64,000 bases of DNA from Polaribacter cellanae. Lineage in GTDB: Bacteria; Bacteroidota; Bacteroidia; Flavobacteriales; Flavobacteriaceae. Positions 33,491 through 41,719 of the stretch are shown piece by piece (position 1 is the stretch's first letter; every line of letters begins with the position of its first letter). The stretch spans positions 682,001 to 746,000 of the forward strand of contig NZ_CP071869.1 of assembly GCF_017569185.1 (NCBI RefSeq), in the 5' to 3' direction. A program made the position numbers and the translations under genes. Below the pieces are notes generated by a model. It had not been told where the DNA came from. It searched no databases and worked only from the letters and a program-made list of their open reading frames with translations.

Positions 33491-35443
33491 ATGTTTGTTT
33501 TTAATAACATATTAAATTCAATTAAAGAGAAGTGCTACTTTACATCACTTCTCTTTTTTATATTAATTCCTACAATACTTAATGGGCAAATTAAGTATAA
33601 AAATATAGCAGATAGTTTATTCTCTAAAAGTAAAATTCATTTAAAAAAAGGAGAATATGATATTGCACTTTCTTTAGTTGAACAGAGCTTATTGATTTTT
33701 AATAAAACAAAAAAATACAAAGCTATAGCTGATAATTACAATCAAATTGCGACAATATATTTTTACAAGAGTGAATTTCGTAAAGCATTGACGGCGTTTC
33801 AAAAAAGTAAGACATTTTTTAAAAAAGCTGATTTTAAAAACGGTATTGCATCTTCAACAAATAATATTGGAGCTATTTATTATTCTTTGGGTAATTACTC
33901 TAAAGCTATTGATAATTATAAATGGGCAATTAAAATCCATGAAGAACTACAAAATGAAGCTCAAATAGCTGGTACTACACAAAACATAGGTAACATTTAT
34001 TATGTTCTTAATGATTTTGTTAATGCAAAAATATATTATGAAAAAGCAGAAAAAAACCATCAAAAATCTAAAAATAATGAAGCACTAGCTCTTGTAAAAA
34101 GTAGTTTAGGTAGAATTTACTTGAAAGAAAAGCAATTTAGTAAGGCACTTATATACTTTAATACTTCATTAAAACTTGCAAGGGACTCTAATAACAAGCA
34201 AGTTCAAACTGAAGTCTTGTATAATATAGGTGATCTTTATAAATCAAAAAAAAACTTTCTTGAATCGGTAAAATATTTAAAACAATCTGTTTTAATCGCT
34301 GAAGAAATAAAAAATGATCTTCAAAAAAGCACTTCTTTAGTTACGTTAGGTACTGTATACTTAGAATTTAATAAGATAAATTTAGCAATTAGTAATTGTA
34401 ATAAAGGGTTGCTTTTAGCAGAACAAATAAAAACTGTTTCTATTCAGGAAGAAGCATGTAAATGTTTGTATGAAGGCTATAAATCGAAAAATAATTTATT
34501 TAAAGCCTTACAATACAATGAGCAAATGTATCTGTTAAGAGATAGCCTAAATCTAAAACAAACTTCAGGTAAAATATTAAACATGAAGTTTGAAAAAGAA
34601 ATGCTATTAGATAGTATCGCCCATGTAGAAAAAGAACGAAAAGTAACTTTAGCCCACCAAAAGGTAGTAGAGAAAAAAGAAAAGCAACGTAACATTTTTA
34701 TCATAGCAGGTTGTTTTGCGTTATTGTTAGCTATAGGAATTTTTAGCAGATTAAATTTTGTAAAAAAATCGAAAGCAAGATTACAAGTAGAAAAAGATAG
34801 ATCAGAACATTTATTACATAATATTTTACCAGAAGAAGTAGCCGAAGAACTCAAAGAAAAAGGCTATGTAGATGCCCAAGATTTTGAAACAACCTCTATA
34901 TTATTTACAGACTTTAAATCTTTTACCGAAACTGCATCCAAATTAAGTCCTCAAGAATTGGTTGAAGAAATTAATGTATGCTTTAAAGCCTTCGATAATA
35001 TAATGGAACAGTATAATATTGAAAAAATAAAAACTATTGGTGATGCTTATATGGCAGCAGGAGGTTTACCACAACCAGATATCAATGCTGTTAAGAATAC
35101 TATTATGGCAGCGTTAGATATGCAAACTTTTGTAAGTAAAAGAAAACGAGAAAATGATGCACAAAACAAACCCGCTTTTGAAATGCGTGTAGGGATTCAT
35201 GTAGGCCCTATAGTAGCAGGTATTGTTGGTGTTAAAAAATTCCAATATGATATTTGGGGAGATACCGTAAATACTGCAAGCCGTATGGAAAGCAATAGTG
35301 AGGTTGGTAAGGTAAATATTAGCCAAGACACCTATTTGTTAGTTAAGAACGAAAAAGACCTAGCTTTTGAATACCGAGGGAAAATTGCTACAAAGGGGAA
35401 AGGAGACTTGGAAATGTATTTTGTTAGTAAGGCTCTAATTTAA
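33491..35443 (+). CDS. TPR-sensor class III adenylate cyclase
   Basis: A 650-residue protein. N-terminal signal/anchor (FTSLLFFILIPTILNGQI), about seven TPR repeats (residues 40-340), a transmembrane helix (IFIIAGCFALLLAIGIF, near 405), then the cyclase domain (about 455-640): LFTDFKSFTETAS with metal Asp, EKIKTIGDAYMAAGG with base Lys and second metal Asp, and WGDTVNTASRMES with base Asp, Asn and Arg. The TPR part looks periplasmic, so it may sense a peptide or protein partner. It is encoded four bases after precursor 2, which makes that peptide a possible ligand. Confidence 0.92.
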   Translation: MFVFNNILNSIKEKCYFTSLLFFILIPTILNGQIKYKNIADSLFSKSKIHLKKGEYDIALSLVEQSLLIFNKTKKYKAIADNYNQIATIYFYKSEFRKALTAFQKSKTFFKKADFKNGIASSTNNIGAIYYSLGNYSKAIDNYKWAIKIHEELQNEAQIAGTTQNIGNIYYVLNDFVNAKIYYEKAEKNHQKSKNNEALALVKSSLGRIYLKEKQFSKALIYFNTSLKLARDSNNKQVQTEVLYNIGDLYKSKKNFLESVKYLKQSVLIAEEIKNDLQKSTSLVTLGTVYLEFNKINLAISNCNKGLLLAEQIKTVSIQEEACKCLYEGYKSKNNLFKALQYNEQMYLLRDSLNLKQTSGKILNMKFEKEMLLDSIAHVEKERKVTLAHQKVVEKKEKQRNIFIIAGCFALLLAIGIFSRLNFVKKSKARLQVEKDRSEHLLHNILPEEVAEELKEKGYVDAQDFETTSILFTDFKSFTETASKLSPQELVEEINVCFKAFDNIMEQYNIEKIKTIGDAYMAAGGLPQPDINAVKNTIMAALDMQTFVSKRKRENDAQNKPAFEMRVGIHVGPIVAGIVGVKKFQYDIWGDTVNTASRMESNSEVGKVNISQDTYLLVKNEKDLAFEYRGKIATKGKGDLEMYFVSKALI

Positions 35444-35786
35444 AAAGTTGCAACGCAACGCATTTAAAGTTGTTAGCCGAACTAATCCCGATGAATATCC
35501 GAATCTACTTATTATTTCATTTCTTTAAAATCCAATTGTCATTGCGAGGAACGAAGTAGTCTGTCATCCTGCGAAGACAAGAATCTAAAAATAGATTAAC
35601 CTGTGTTTTCATTGATCTATACCTAAATAATCAAAATTGAGCAGTTTATTAAAGTCTTTTTTTCCAATTCTAACAGCGTAGCGGTCTAAAATCTAACCAA
35701 AAACAGTTTCATCAGTTTTAATGGCATTTTCATCATAAATCTTCACAATATATTTACACCATAGTTAAACGGAAAACTAAATAATT
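35444..35786 (+). other. Intergenic stretch with a flavobacterial REP-like repeat
   Basis: No gene seen. Bases 35538-35590 hold GTCATTGCGAGGAACGAAG and a second GTCATCCTGCGAAGACAAG, two related units of the GTCAT...GCGA type often repeated in flavobacterial genomes. The last 75 bases carry regulon promoter D for precursor 3. Confidence 0.5.
35713..35756 (+). promoter_or_regulatory. Regulon promoter D (precursors 3-6)
   Basis: ATCAGT (C at 35713) and GGCATTTTC (C at 35725) are 12 bases apart; TATATTTA begins at 35749, exactly 24 bases after the second C. It lies 38 bases before the precursor 3 ATG and is the only such element seen before the four-precursor array. Confidence 0.7.
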
Positions 35787-36131
35787 ATGGAATTAACATC
35801 AGCACAACAAAAATCTCAAGAATTATTACAAACTATAATAACCAAAGCATGGGAAGAAGAAGCTTTTAAACAAGAGTTAATAGCAAATCCTATTAAGACT
35901 ATTGAAAAAGTAACTGGAGAGCGTATTAACTTACCTGAAGGGAAGGCCTTAATAGTAAAAGATCAAACGGATGATTCTGTAGTGTATATCAATATTCCCT
36001 CAGAACCCAATATGGAAGATTTAGAATTAAGCGAAGAACAGTTAGAAGTGATTGCAGGAGGCGGAAGCATTTGGCCAATAGGTTTTCCTATTATCATTTC
36101 AACAGATCCAGCTAAGGACGGATTTCAATAA
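35787..36131 (+). CDS. NHLP-family RiPP precursor 3
   Basis: A 114-residue precursor. Leader: IITKAWEEEAFKQELIANPI, KVTGERINLPEGKALIVKDQ, VVYINIPSEPN, EEQLEVIAGG. The predicted core GSIWPIGFPIIISTDPAKDGFQ has no Cys and is Ile/Pro-rich; it resembles precursor 2 more than 4-6. The stop lies inside an (AAT)10 microsatellite, so TAA follows TAA and translation cannot run on. Confidence 0.93.
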   Translation: MELTSAQQKSQELLQTIITKAWEEEAFKQELIANPIKTIEKVTGERINLPEGKALIVKDQTDDSVVYINIPSEPNMEDLELSEEQLEVIAGGGSIWPIGFPIIISTDPAKDGFQ

Positions 36132-36156
36132 TAATAATAATAATAATAATAATAAT
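36127..36156 (+). repeat. (AAT)10 microsatellite
   Basis: Thirty bases of perfect AAT repeat span the stop codon of precursor 3 and the gap to precursor 4. Changes in repeat number would alter spacing in the polycistronic message without changing either protein. Confidence 0.9.
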
Positions 36157-36187
36157 CAAATAAATATTAACAATTAAATTTAAAATT

Positions 36188-36544
36188 ATGAGTTTAGAAC
36201 AATCGCAAGAAAATGCACAAAAAAATCTTAACAAGTTAATCAACAAATGTTGGGAAGATGAGAATTTCAAAAAAGAATTAATCGAAAACCCAGTTGAGAC
36301 AATGGAAACTTTTTATGGTAGAACTTTAGATTCTAATAAAAAGAGTAAGAGAAAAATCGTTGTTAATGATCAAACAGATCCGTCTGTTGTTCATATTAAC
36401 ATTCCTGCAAAACCAAATTTTGATGATATGGAATTATCAGACGCTGAGTTAGAAGCTGTGGCTGGTGGATGGTTTGTTCAATTAGGATGGACTTTAATCT
36501 GTTTTGGAGATGGAGATCCAGGGGATACTTCAGTTGCTGTATAG
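36188..36544 (+). CDS. NHLP-family RiPP precursor 4
   Basis: A 118-residue precursor. Leader: LINKCWEDENFKKELIENPV, METFYGRTLDSNKKSKRKIV, VVHINIPAKPN, DAELEAVAGG. Predicted core: WFVQLGWTLICFGDGD then PGDTSVAV. One Cys with nearby Thr/Ser could give a single methyl-lanthionine if the DUF4135 dehydratase acts on it. The leader is nearly identical to precursor 6, showing a recent duplication. Confidence 0.94.
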   Translation: MSLEQSQENAQKNLNKLINKCWEDENFKKELIENPVETMETFYGRTLDSNKKSKRKIVVNDQTDPSVVHINIPAKPNFDDMELSDAELEAVAGGWFVQLGWTLICFGDGDPGDTSVAV

Positions 36545-36565
36545 AATTAAATGATTCTCAATTTA

Positions 36566-36608
36566 ATGTGAGTTAAATTTACAAAGAATCTCAGAATTTA
36601 ACTCACAT
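36566..36608 (+). terminator. Perfect 14-bp hairpin between precursors 4 and 5
   Basis: ATGTGAGTTAAATT (36566-36579) pairs with AATTTAACTCACAT (36595-36608). No T run follows, so this may be a transcript-processing or partial-termination structure that sets relative precursor dose. Confidence 0.55.
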
Positions 36609-36635
36609 TTATATTAACACTTAAAATTAAAAAAA

Positions 36636-36968
36636 ATGAATTTTACACAATCTCAAGATAATCAAAAAATTATGAATGATCTAATCAACAAATGTTGGGA
36701 AGATGAGAATTTCAAAAAAGAATTAATTGCTAACCCAACTAAAACGCTAGAAAAGTTTTTAGGGAAGCCACTAAATAATAAAAAAGGAATAAAATTAGTA
36801 GTTAACGATCAAACGGACCCTTCTTTTATTCATATTAACATTCCTCAAAATCAAAAATTTGATGACATAGAGTTAACAGATGACCAGCTAGAAGCTGTTG
36901 CAGGAGGTTGGGAACTTTTTGGAACATTCATATGTGTAACAGATACAAAGCCTAAGACTCAATCTTAA
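36636..36968 (+). CDS. NHLP-family RiPP precursor 5
   Basis: A 110-residue precursor. Leader: LINKCWEDENFKKELIANPT, FLGKPLNNKKGIKLVVNDQT, FIHINIPQNQKF, DDQLEAVAGG. Predicted core WELFGTFICVTDTKPKTQS: one Cys, three Thr and one Ser. The leader shares the KCWEDENFKKELI block with precursors 4 and 6 but diverges elsewhere, so it is an older paralogue lying between the duplicated pair. Confidence 0.93.
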   Translation: MNFTQSQDNQKIMNDLINKCWEDENFKKELIANPTKTLEKFLGKPLNNKKGIKLVVNDQTDPSFIHINIPQNQKFDDIELTDDQLEAVAGGWELFGTFICVTDTKPKTQS

Positions 36969-37007
36969 TTCTAAATCTAAAATGTATTAACAATTAAATT
37001 TAAAATT

Positions 37008-37367
37008 ATGAGTTTAGAACAATCGCAAGAAAATGCACAAAAAAATCTTAACAAGTTAATCAACAAATGTTGGGAAGATGAGAATTTCAAAAAAGAATTA
37101 ATCGAAAACCCAGTTGAGACAATGGAAACTTTTTATGGTAGAACTTTAGATTCTAATAAAAAGAGTAAGAGAAAAATCGTTGTTAATGATCAAACAGATC
37201 CGTCTGTTGTTCATATTAACATTCCTGCAAAACCAAATTTTGATGATATGGAATTATCAGACGCTGAGCTAGAAGCTGTGGCTGGTGGTTGGTTTGTTCA
37301 ATTAGGATGGACTTTAATCTGTTTTGGAGATGGGGATCCAGGAGGTACTTCTGTATCTGTAGAATAA
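37008..37367 (+). CDS. NHLP-family RiPP precursor 6
   Basis: A 119-residue precursor, duplicate of precursor 4: the leader is the same by translation. Predicted core WFVQLGWTLICFGDGD then PGGTSVSVE, so it differs at the tail (Asp to Gly, Ala to Ser, one extra Glu). The tail thus gains a Ser. It is the last precursor before the LanM-type dehydratase gene, 116 bases on. Confidence 0.94.
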   Translation: MSLEQSQENAQKNLNKLINKCWEDENFKKELIENPVETMETFYGRTLDSNKKSKRKIVVNDQTDPSVVHINIPAKPNFDDMELSDAELEAVAGGWFVQLGWTLICFGDGDPGGTSVSVE

Positions 37368-37483
37368 AGAATAGATTATTATTGGAGGATTTAAAGAGAA
37401 AACTATCACTCTTTATTTAACTCAAACAATATCTCATAAGTAAAAATAATGCTAAAACATTAATAAATAATACTATTAAGAAT

Positions 37484-39340
37484 ATGCAATCTGCTTTTTT
37501 AAAGAAAATTTATATTAGTTCTTTAACCCCTTTTGAGATATTAAAATTTAAAGACAGAATCAATTGTTCTTTTGAAAAAAAAGAACAATTGATTCTGTTA
37601 GATTTTTGGAAAAAAAGTGTATCAAAAAATTCATCATGTAAAATTTTTGATGAGTATTGCCAAGTAAACAAACTTAATGAGTTTGATATTTCATTAATGA
37701 CTTCAAACATAATTGATTTTAAGGAAGAAGTTAATTTCCCTTTTTGGATAAATACACTAACCGAGGTTTTAAAGAAAACAAATTTAAAATCTCACGAGTC
37801 TAAAGATAAAACAAACCCTTTTTATCAAATACTTTTTCCTTTTCTTGATTACTTCTCTTCAGCTTTAAAAACTTCTAATATAAAGTTACCAAATCAAAAA
37901 ATCATTAATCAATTAAACTTGACTTTATATCAAAGCTTATTTAGCATATCAAGTTCAGTATTATTTATAGAATTTGAAAAATTTAAGAAAGAAAAATGTA
38001 TACATGGATTAAAAGATAATATTTATTACAAAAAATTTGTTGATAATATTTTATTGGATAAATATAATGACCTATTTCTTAAATACCCAATGCTTGCTAG
38101 AAAATTAGCAACAAAAACATCCAGATATCTTAATTTTATAAAAACCATGTTTCAAAGATTTGATACAGATAGAGAGGAAATAGAAAATAGTTTTAATACA
38201 AAATTGGATGAAATTAATCAAATACATTTAAATCTAGGAGATCAACATAACGGTGAATCTACAACAATATTTGAATTTAATAATACTATTAAAATAGTTT
38301 ATAAACCAGTAAATATTTCTATTACAAAAGTTTATAATCAATTTTTAGAATGGGTATCGGTGAATATTGAAGATAAACTAAAGGTTTTTAAAGTATTAGA
38401 TAAAAATAAATATGGTTGGCTAGAGCATGTAGAAAATCAAAAATGTATTAATATTAAGGATATTAAACTCTATTACGAACGAGCAGGAATGTTGGCGTGT
38501 ATAACATACTTTTTAAACTCATCAGATTATCACTTCGAAAATGTAATAGCAGCTGGTAATTGTCCAGTTTTAATTGACCATGAAACTTTGGTTAGTCCTC
38601 AAATAAAAAGGATAAATAAAAAAACCAATTCATCTCTGGATAAAATTTTTGGGACTGTATTAGAAAGTCTTCTACTTCCGACTGGAATTAAAGATACTCC
38701 ATCATATGCTAGCGGGTTTGGATCATCTATCGAAGTAGAGATAAATACTGTAATTCCAAAAATAAAGAATGGTAATAAAGATAATATGGTAATAGTTCCA
38801 GAGATGGTAACAAAAAAACTATATAAAAAAAATAAACCAATTTTAAATAATAAGATAGAAAACCTCAAAAATTATCAATCAGAATTTAAAACTGGGTTTG
38901 AAAAAGTTTATAACTTAATATTAGCAAATAAGCCTAAATTCTTATCAAAAAATTCTCCTTTAGAGGGTTTTAAGAATCAAAAAATTAGATTTATTAATAG
39001 ACGTACAGGAGTATATTTCAAAATTTTAAAACTTTTAAATAAACCAGAATACCTAAGTGATTCCATGAAATACGGATTAAAGTTAGAGCTTCTAGCTAGG
39101 GCTTATGCAGTAAATGGGAATTGGTCAAGTATCTTAAGTTCTGAAAGAAAACAAATGCTATTAGGCGATATCCCAGCATTTTATACAAATACGATTTCTA
39201 ATAGTATTATCGTATCAAATGAAGAAGTAAACATTTTTCAATTAAATGCATTTGATAATATAAAAAGTAAAATCAAGAATGCAGGAATGGATGATTTTCA
39301 ACATCAAATAGGTCTAATAAATGAAGTAATAACACTTTAA
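37484..39340 (+). CDS. Stand-alone LanM-type dehydratase (DUF4135), no cyclase domain
   Basis: A 618-residue protein matching only the N-terminal dehydratase of class II lanthipeptide synthetases. Kinase-like landmarks are kept: KIVYKPVNI (ATP Lys), SSDYHFENVIAAG (Asp, His, Asn) and PVLIDHETLVSP (metal Asp), with elimination residues in FINRRTGVYFKIL. It would phosphorylate and dehydrate Ser/Thr. A LanM is normally about 1000 residues with a C-terminal LanC cyclase carrying zinc Cys/His; that half is absent and no LanC gene lies in the window. It ends at a clean stop with the CPBP gene 10 bases on. Rings may form spontaneously or not at all. Confidence 0.88.
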   Translation: MQSAFLKKIYISSLTPFEILKFKDRINCSFEKKEQLILLDFWKKSVSKNSSCKIFDEYCQVNKLNEFDISLMTSNIIDFKEEVNFPFWINTLTEVLKKTNLKSHESKDKTNPFYQILFPFLDYFSSALKTSNIKLPNQKIINQLNLTLYQSLFSISSSVLFIEFEKFKKEKCIHGLKDNIYYKKFVDNILLDKYNDLFLKYPMLARKLATKTSRYLNFIKTMFQRFDTDREEIENSFNTKLDEINQIHLNLGDQHNGESTTIFEFNNTIKIVYKPVNISITKVYNQFLEWVSVNIEDKLKVFKVLDKNKYGWLEHVENQKCINIKDIKLYYERAGMLACITYFLNSSDYHFENVIAAGNCPVLIDHETLVSPQIKRINKKTNSSLDKIFGTVLESLLLPTGIKDTPSYASGFGSSIEVEINTVIPKIKNGNKDNMVIVPEMVTKKLYKKNKPILNNKIENLKNYQSEFKTGFEKVYNLILANKPKFLSKNSPLEGFKNQKIRFINRRTGVYFKILKLLNKPEYLSDSMKYGLKLELLARAYAVNGNWSSILSSERKQMLLGDIPAFYTNTISNSIIVSNEEVNIFQLNAFDNIKSKIKNAGMDDFQHQIGLINEVITL

Positions 39341-39350
39341 ACTAAATAGG

Positions 39351-40214
39351 ATGAAAAATAAAAGCATAGGAAGTAAAATTTTATATTTTCCATTAACAAA
39401 AATATTAGTAGGGATAGTTCTTGTTTCAAGTACTTATGGGATTGCAAAAAACTTAAAAGGCGGAATAGCCAGACTCTCTTTTCTTTCTAAAGATTGGAAT
39501 AATTTAATTGTAACGATTATTTCAACTGCCCTAGCAGTTATTGTATATATTTATTTATATAAGTTTTATGAAAAAAGAAATATAACAGAGTTTTCTAAAA
39601 ATAGCCTTGTTAAAAATTTAATTTTAGGGGTTATGCTTGGAACATTATTACAAGCATTGACAATATTGGTAATCTATTTAAAAGGAGGATATACAATTTT
39701 ATCTATAAATCCTATTATGTACATTATACCTTCTTTAGCTATGGCCTTTGCTTCAGCAATTTTTGAAGAAATTTTATTTAGAGGAATTATATTTAGAATA
39801 ACAGAGGAGAAGTTAGGAAGTTATATCTCATTAATAATATCTGCTATAATTTTTGGAGCTTTACATTTTACTAACCCAAACAGTTCATTAAGTGCTAGTA
39901 TTGGATTGGCAATTCAAGCAGGTTTATTACTCGGTGCTGCCTATATTTATTCAAGAAATTTGTGGTTTCCTATTGCAATTCATTTTGCTTGGAATTTTAC
40001 ACAATCTGCAATTTTTGGAGCTAATGTGTCTGGGAATACAATATCAAAAACATTGATATCTTCAAGGATTGAAGGCGAAAATTGGTTTACTGGTGGTCAA
40101 TTTGGACCAGAAGGTTCAATTCAAGCAACAGTCTTTTGCCTTATGGCAACTATAATTCTTATGATCTTAAGTCATAAAAAAGGAAGAATTATTAAACCAT
40201 ATTGGAAAAAATAA
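39351..40214 (+). CDS. CPBP-family intramembrane protease (CAAX-like)
   Basis: A 287-residue membrane protein with six to eight helices. The CPBP motifs are complete: FEEILFRGII (EExxxR), FGALHF and HFAWN. Family members cleave within or near membranes and are often found in bacteriocin loci, where they give immunity or process peptides. It follows the dehydratase by 10 bases and is the last gene before the insertion sequence. Immunity or maturation role is inferred from context. Confidence 0.92.
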   Translation: MKNKSIGSKILYFPLTKILVGIVLVSSTYGIAKNLKGGIARLSFLSKDWNNLIVTIISTALAVIVYIYLYKFYEKRNITEFSKNSLVKNLILGVMLGTLLQALTILVIYLKGGYTILSINPIMYIIPSLAMAFASAIFEEILFRGIIFRITEEKLGSYISLIISAIIFGALHFTNPNSSLSASIGLAIQAGLLLGAAYIYSRNLWFPIAIHFAWNFTQSAIFGANVSGNTISKTLISSRIEGENWFTGGQFGPEGSIQATVFCLMATIILMILSHKKGRIIKPYWKK

Positions 40215-40257
40215 TATTTAAAGTTTTGGAAAATTAATCATTAAAATATACAAACAA

Positions 40258-41530
40258 GTTTAAAAGGGTGCACGACAAATTTCCGTTTAAGCTGCTTTTT
40301 TGCATAACTGTTTGATTTGATTCCATTTTCCACTTTTATAAACGACTCTAAGCTGTGCCATTTGCTGCAATCCTTTTTTAGTCCATCTTTGTCCTGAGAG
40401 TTTAAGGCGTTTTTGTAACACATCTTTATGTGCGGATTCTATCGCACCTGATCCTATTTGTAATCCTTTTTCTTTAAAAACATGGTACTGCATACGTTTT
40501 TCGTGATTGTTATAATAACCTACTAGTTGTCTTAATTTTTCTGTTTTGTTCTCAAGTTTATTCAGTGTTTTAATGATTGGGGTTATTCCTTTACTAAGCA
40601 TTATTAGGTGCTGTTTATCTATCCATTGTTCTCTTTGGGTTTTGTCTTTAAAATAGTCTTTGGCAAATTCACACAAGTGTTCTTTGGCATGGAAAAAGTC
40701 TACAATCTGTTCACATTTCGGGTAGGTATCTTCTACCCAATTCCATATCCATGTAGCACCATCAGCTATAAAAACTTTGTTCTTGATATTTTCAATACAG
40801 TATTCCATCTTGGGCAAGAATTCCTTGCTGCTACCTAAGTGAGCTACATAATTAGAACCTAGTAATTCGCACCTATCTCTGGAAACTTGTGTCAAATCTT
40901 CATCTTTGTAGATGCGTCCTAGTTTAATCTCCTTCCAATCCTCTTCTCTTGTAAAATACATGCTCCCATCGACACTTACATAATGACGTTTGTTTGATTC
41001 ACTAGGTGAAACTTCTTCATATCCTTTTACCTCTATATTTTCAAGCTGTTCTTGCTCCAAACTATGTCCGTAATAGTGACAAATACGCTCTACCTGTTTG
41101 GCATTGACACTTGAACCTGTAAGATTGTTAATTACCTCTTCTGCTTCTTTAAAAACTAAATGTTGTCCCATATAGCATATCGTCTCTTGTGCAAAACTAC
41201 TTATCGACATAGTTGTCGGGCTTTGAGCAAGTATGTGAACTTTTTCAATATCTATTTTTCCAAATCGAGTCTGAAGTTTTTTTTAACGTTTTTGTCCTTG
41301 GGAATTTCACCAACAGATAACTGTAAAACCTCTTGCTCTAATTTATGCATCATCTCTGCATAGGTAGACTCATAATCATATCCGCTTTCCATTCGTTTAG
41401 GGTTCGATTCCCATTCTGATAAATATTTCTCGAAAAGTGATGTGGCTTGCTGTTTAAAATCCATTGGTCTTTCTTCGAAAATTACAACTTTTTATAATTT
41501 TACGGAAATTTGTCGTGCACCCGTTTAAAA
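40258..41530. mobile_element. ISKra4-family insertion sequence (ISMich2-like) with 8-bp target duplication
   Basis: Perfect 21-bp terminal inverted repeats at 40266-40286 and 41502-41522 (beginning GGGTGCACGACAAATTTCCG) define a 1257-bp element. GTTTAAAA flanks it on both sides (40258-40265 and 41523-41530), an 8-bp target duplication as known for ISKra4/ISMich2 elements. It carries one transposase in two overlapping frames. Identical ends and duplication mean recent insertion. Confidence 0.95.
40287..41464 (-). CDS. ISKra4-family transposase, made by -1 frameshift
   Basis: Two frames: residues 1-70 from ATG 41464 (stop at 41252) and the main frame ending at 40287. The main frame is open upstream of its first ATG (LQTRFGKIDIEKVHIL...SPTTMSISS), and they meet at an A8C run. 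The heptamer A AAA AAC at 41282-41276 is in the correct phase for -1 slippage, giving a protein of about 390 residues. Candidate DDE residues: VSVDGSMYF, FIADGATWIW and GAIESAHKD. The ISMich2 subgroup is known to use two frames, so this is expected, not damage. Confidence 0.9.
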
Positions 41531-41682
41531 CACTTGGAAAATATCTAATTAATGTTTCCTATGACACGAGTATTTTTGTACAATTTGAGAAACAAGTTTC
41601 TATTTCTTTTATAAATAAAGATAATAAAAAAGAATATTTCACTTTTTGGATAAAAGGAGATATTTTAGAGCCTATGAGCTAA
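41531..41682 (+). pseudogene. Possible C-terminal gene remnant beside the insertion sequence
   Basis: Frame reads SYDTSIFVQFEKQVSISFI and on to FWIKGDILEPMS, then stops just before a terminator. Rejoining the flanks without the insertion sequence gives no ATG start, only a stop upstream. It may be the tail of a small gene already truncated before or by the insertion. Too short to assign. Confidence 0.25.
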
Positions 41683-41686
41683 AATT

Positions 41687-41714
41687 AAAACACTCCTCAA
41701 AAAAGAAGTGTTTT
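41687..41714. terminator. Bidirectional hairpin terminator
   Basis: AAAACACT (41687-41694) and AGTGTTTT (41707-41714) form a short stem flanked by A and T runs on both strands. It closes the plus-strand remnant and the minus-strand island genes, and marks the left edge of the island. Confidence 0.7.
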
Positions 41715-41719
41715 GGTAT

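Larger units (their letters stand above)
36165..37350 (+). repeat. Direct duplication of a precursor gene (offset 820 bases)
   Basis: Bases 36165-36530 and 36985-37350 are nearly identical, including about 23 bases upstream of the ATG. Only scattered single-base differences are seen in the leader and core (such as GAGTTA/GAGCTA and TGGAGA/TGGGGA) until the last codons diverge. The copies encode precursors 4 and 6. Confidence 0.9.

Noticed and set aside
35538..35590. Repeated GTCAT...GCGA units as a possible CRISPR or small RNA
   Set aside because: Only two imperfect units, no spacer regularity; fits a dispersed REP-like repeat.
41464..41682. 72-residue frame crossing the right end of the insertion sequence
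   Set aside because: Its start is inside the insertion sequence; only the part beyond 41530 could be a host gene remnant, listed as such.
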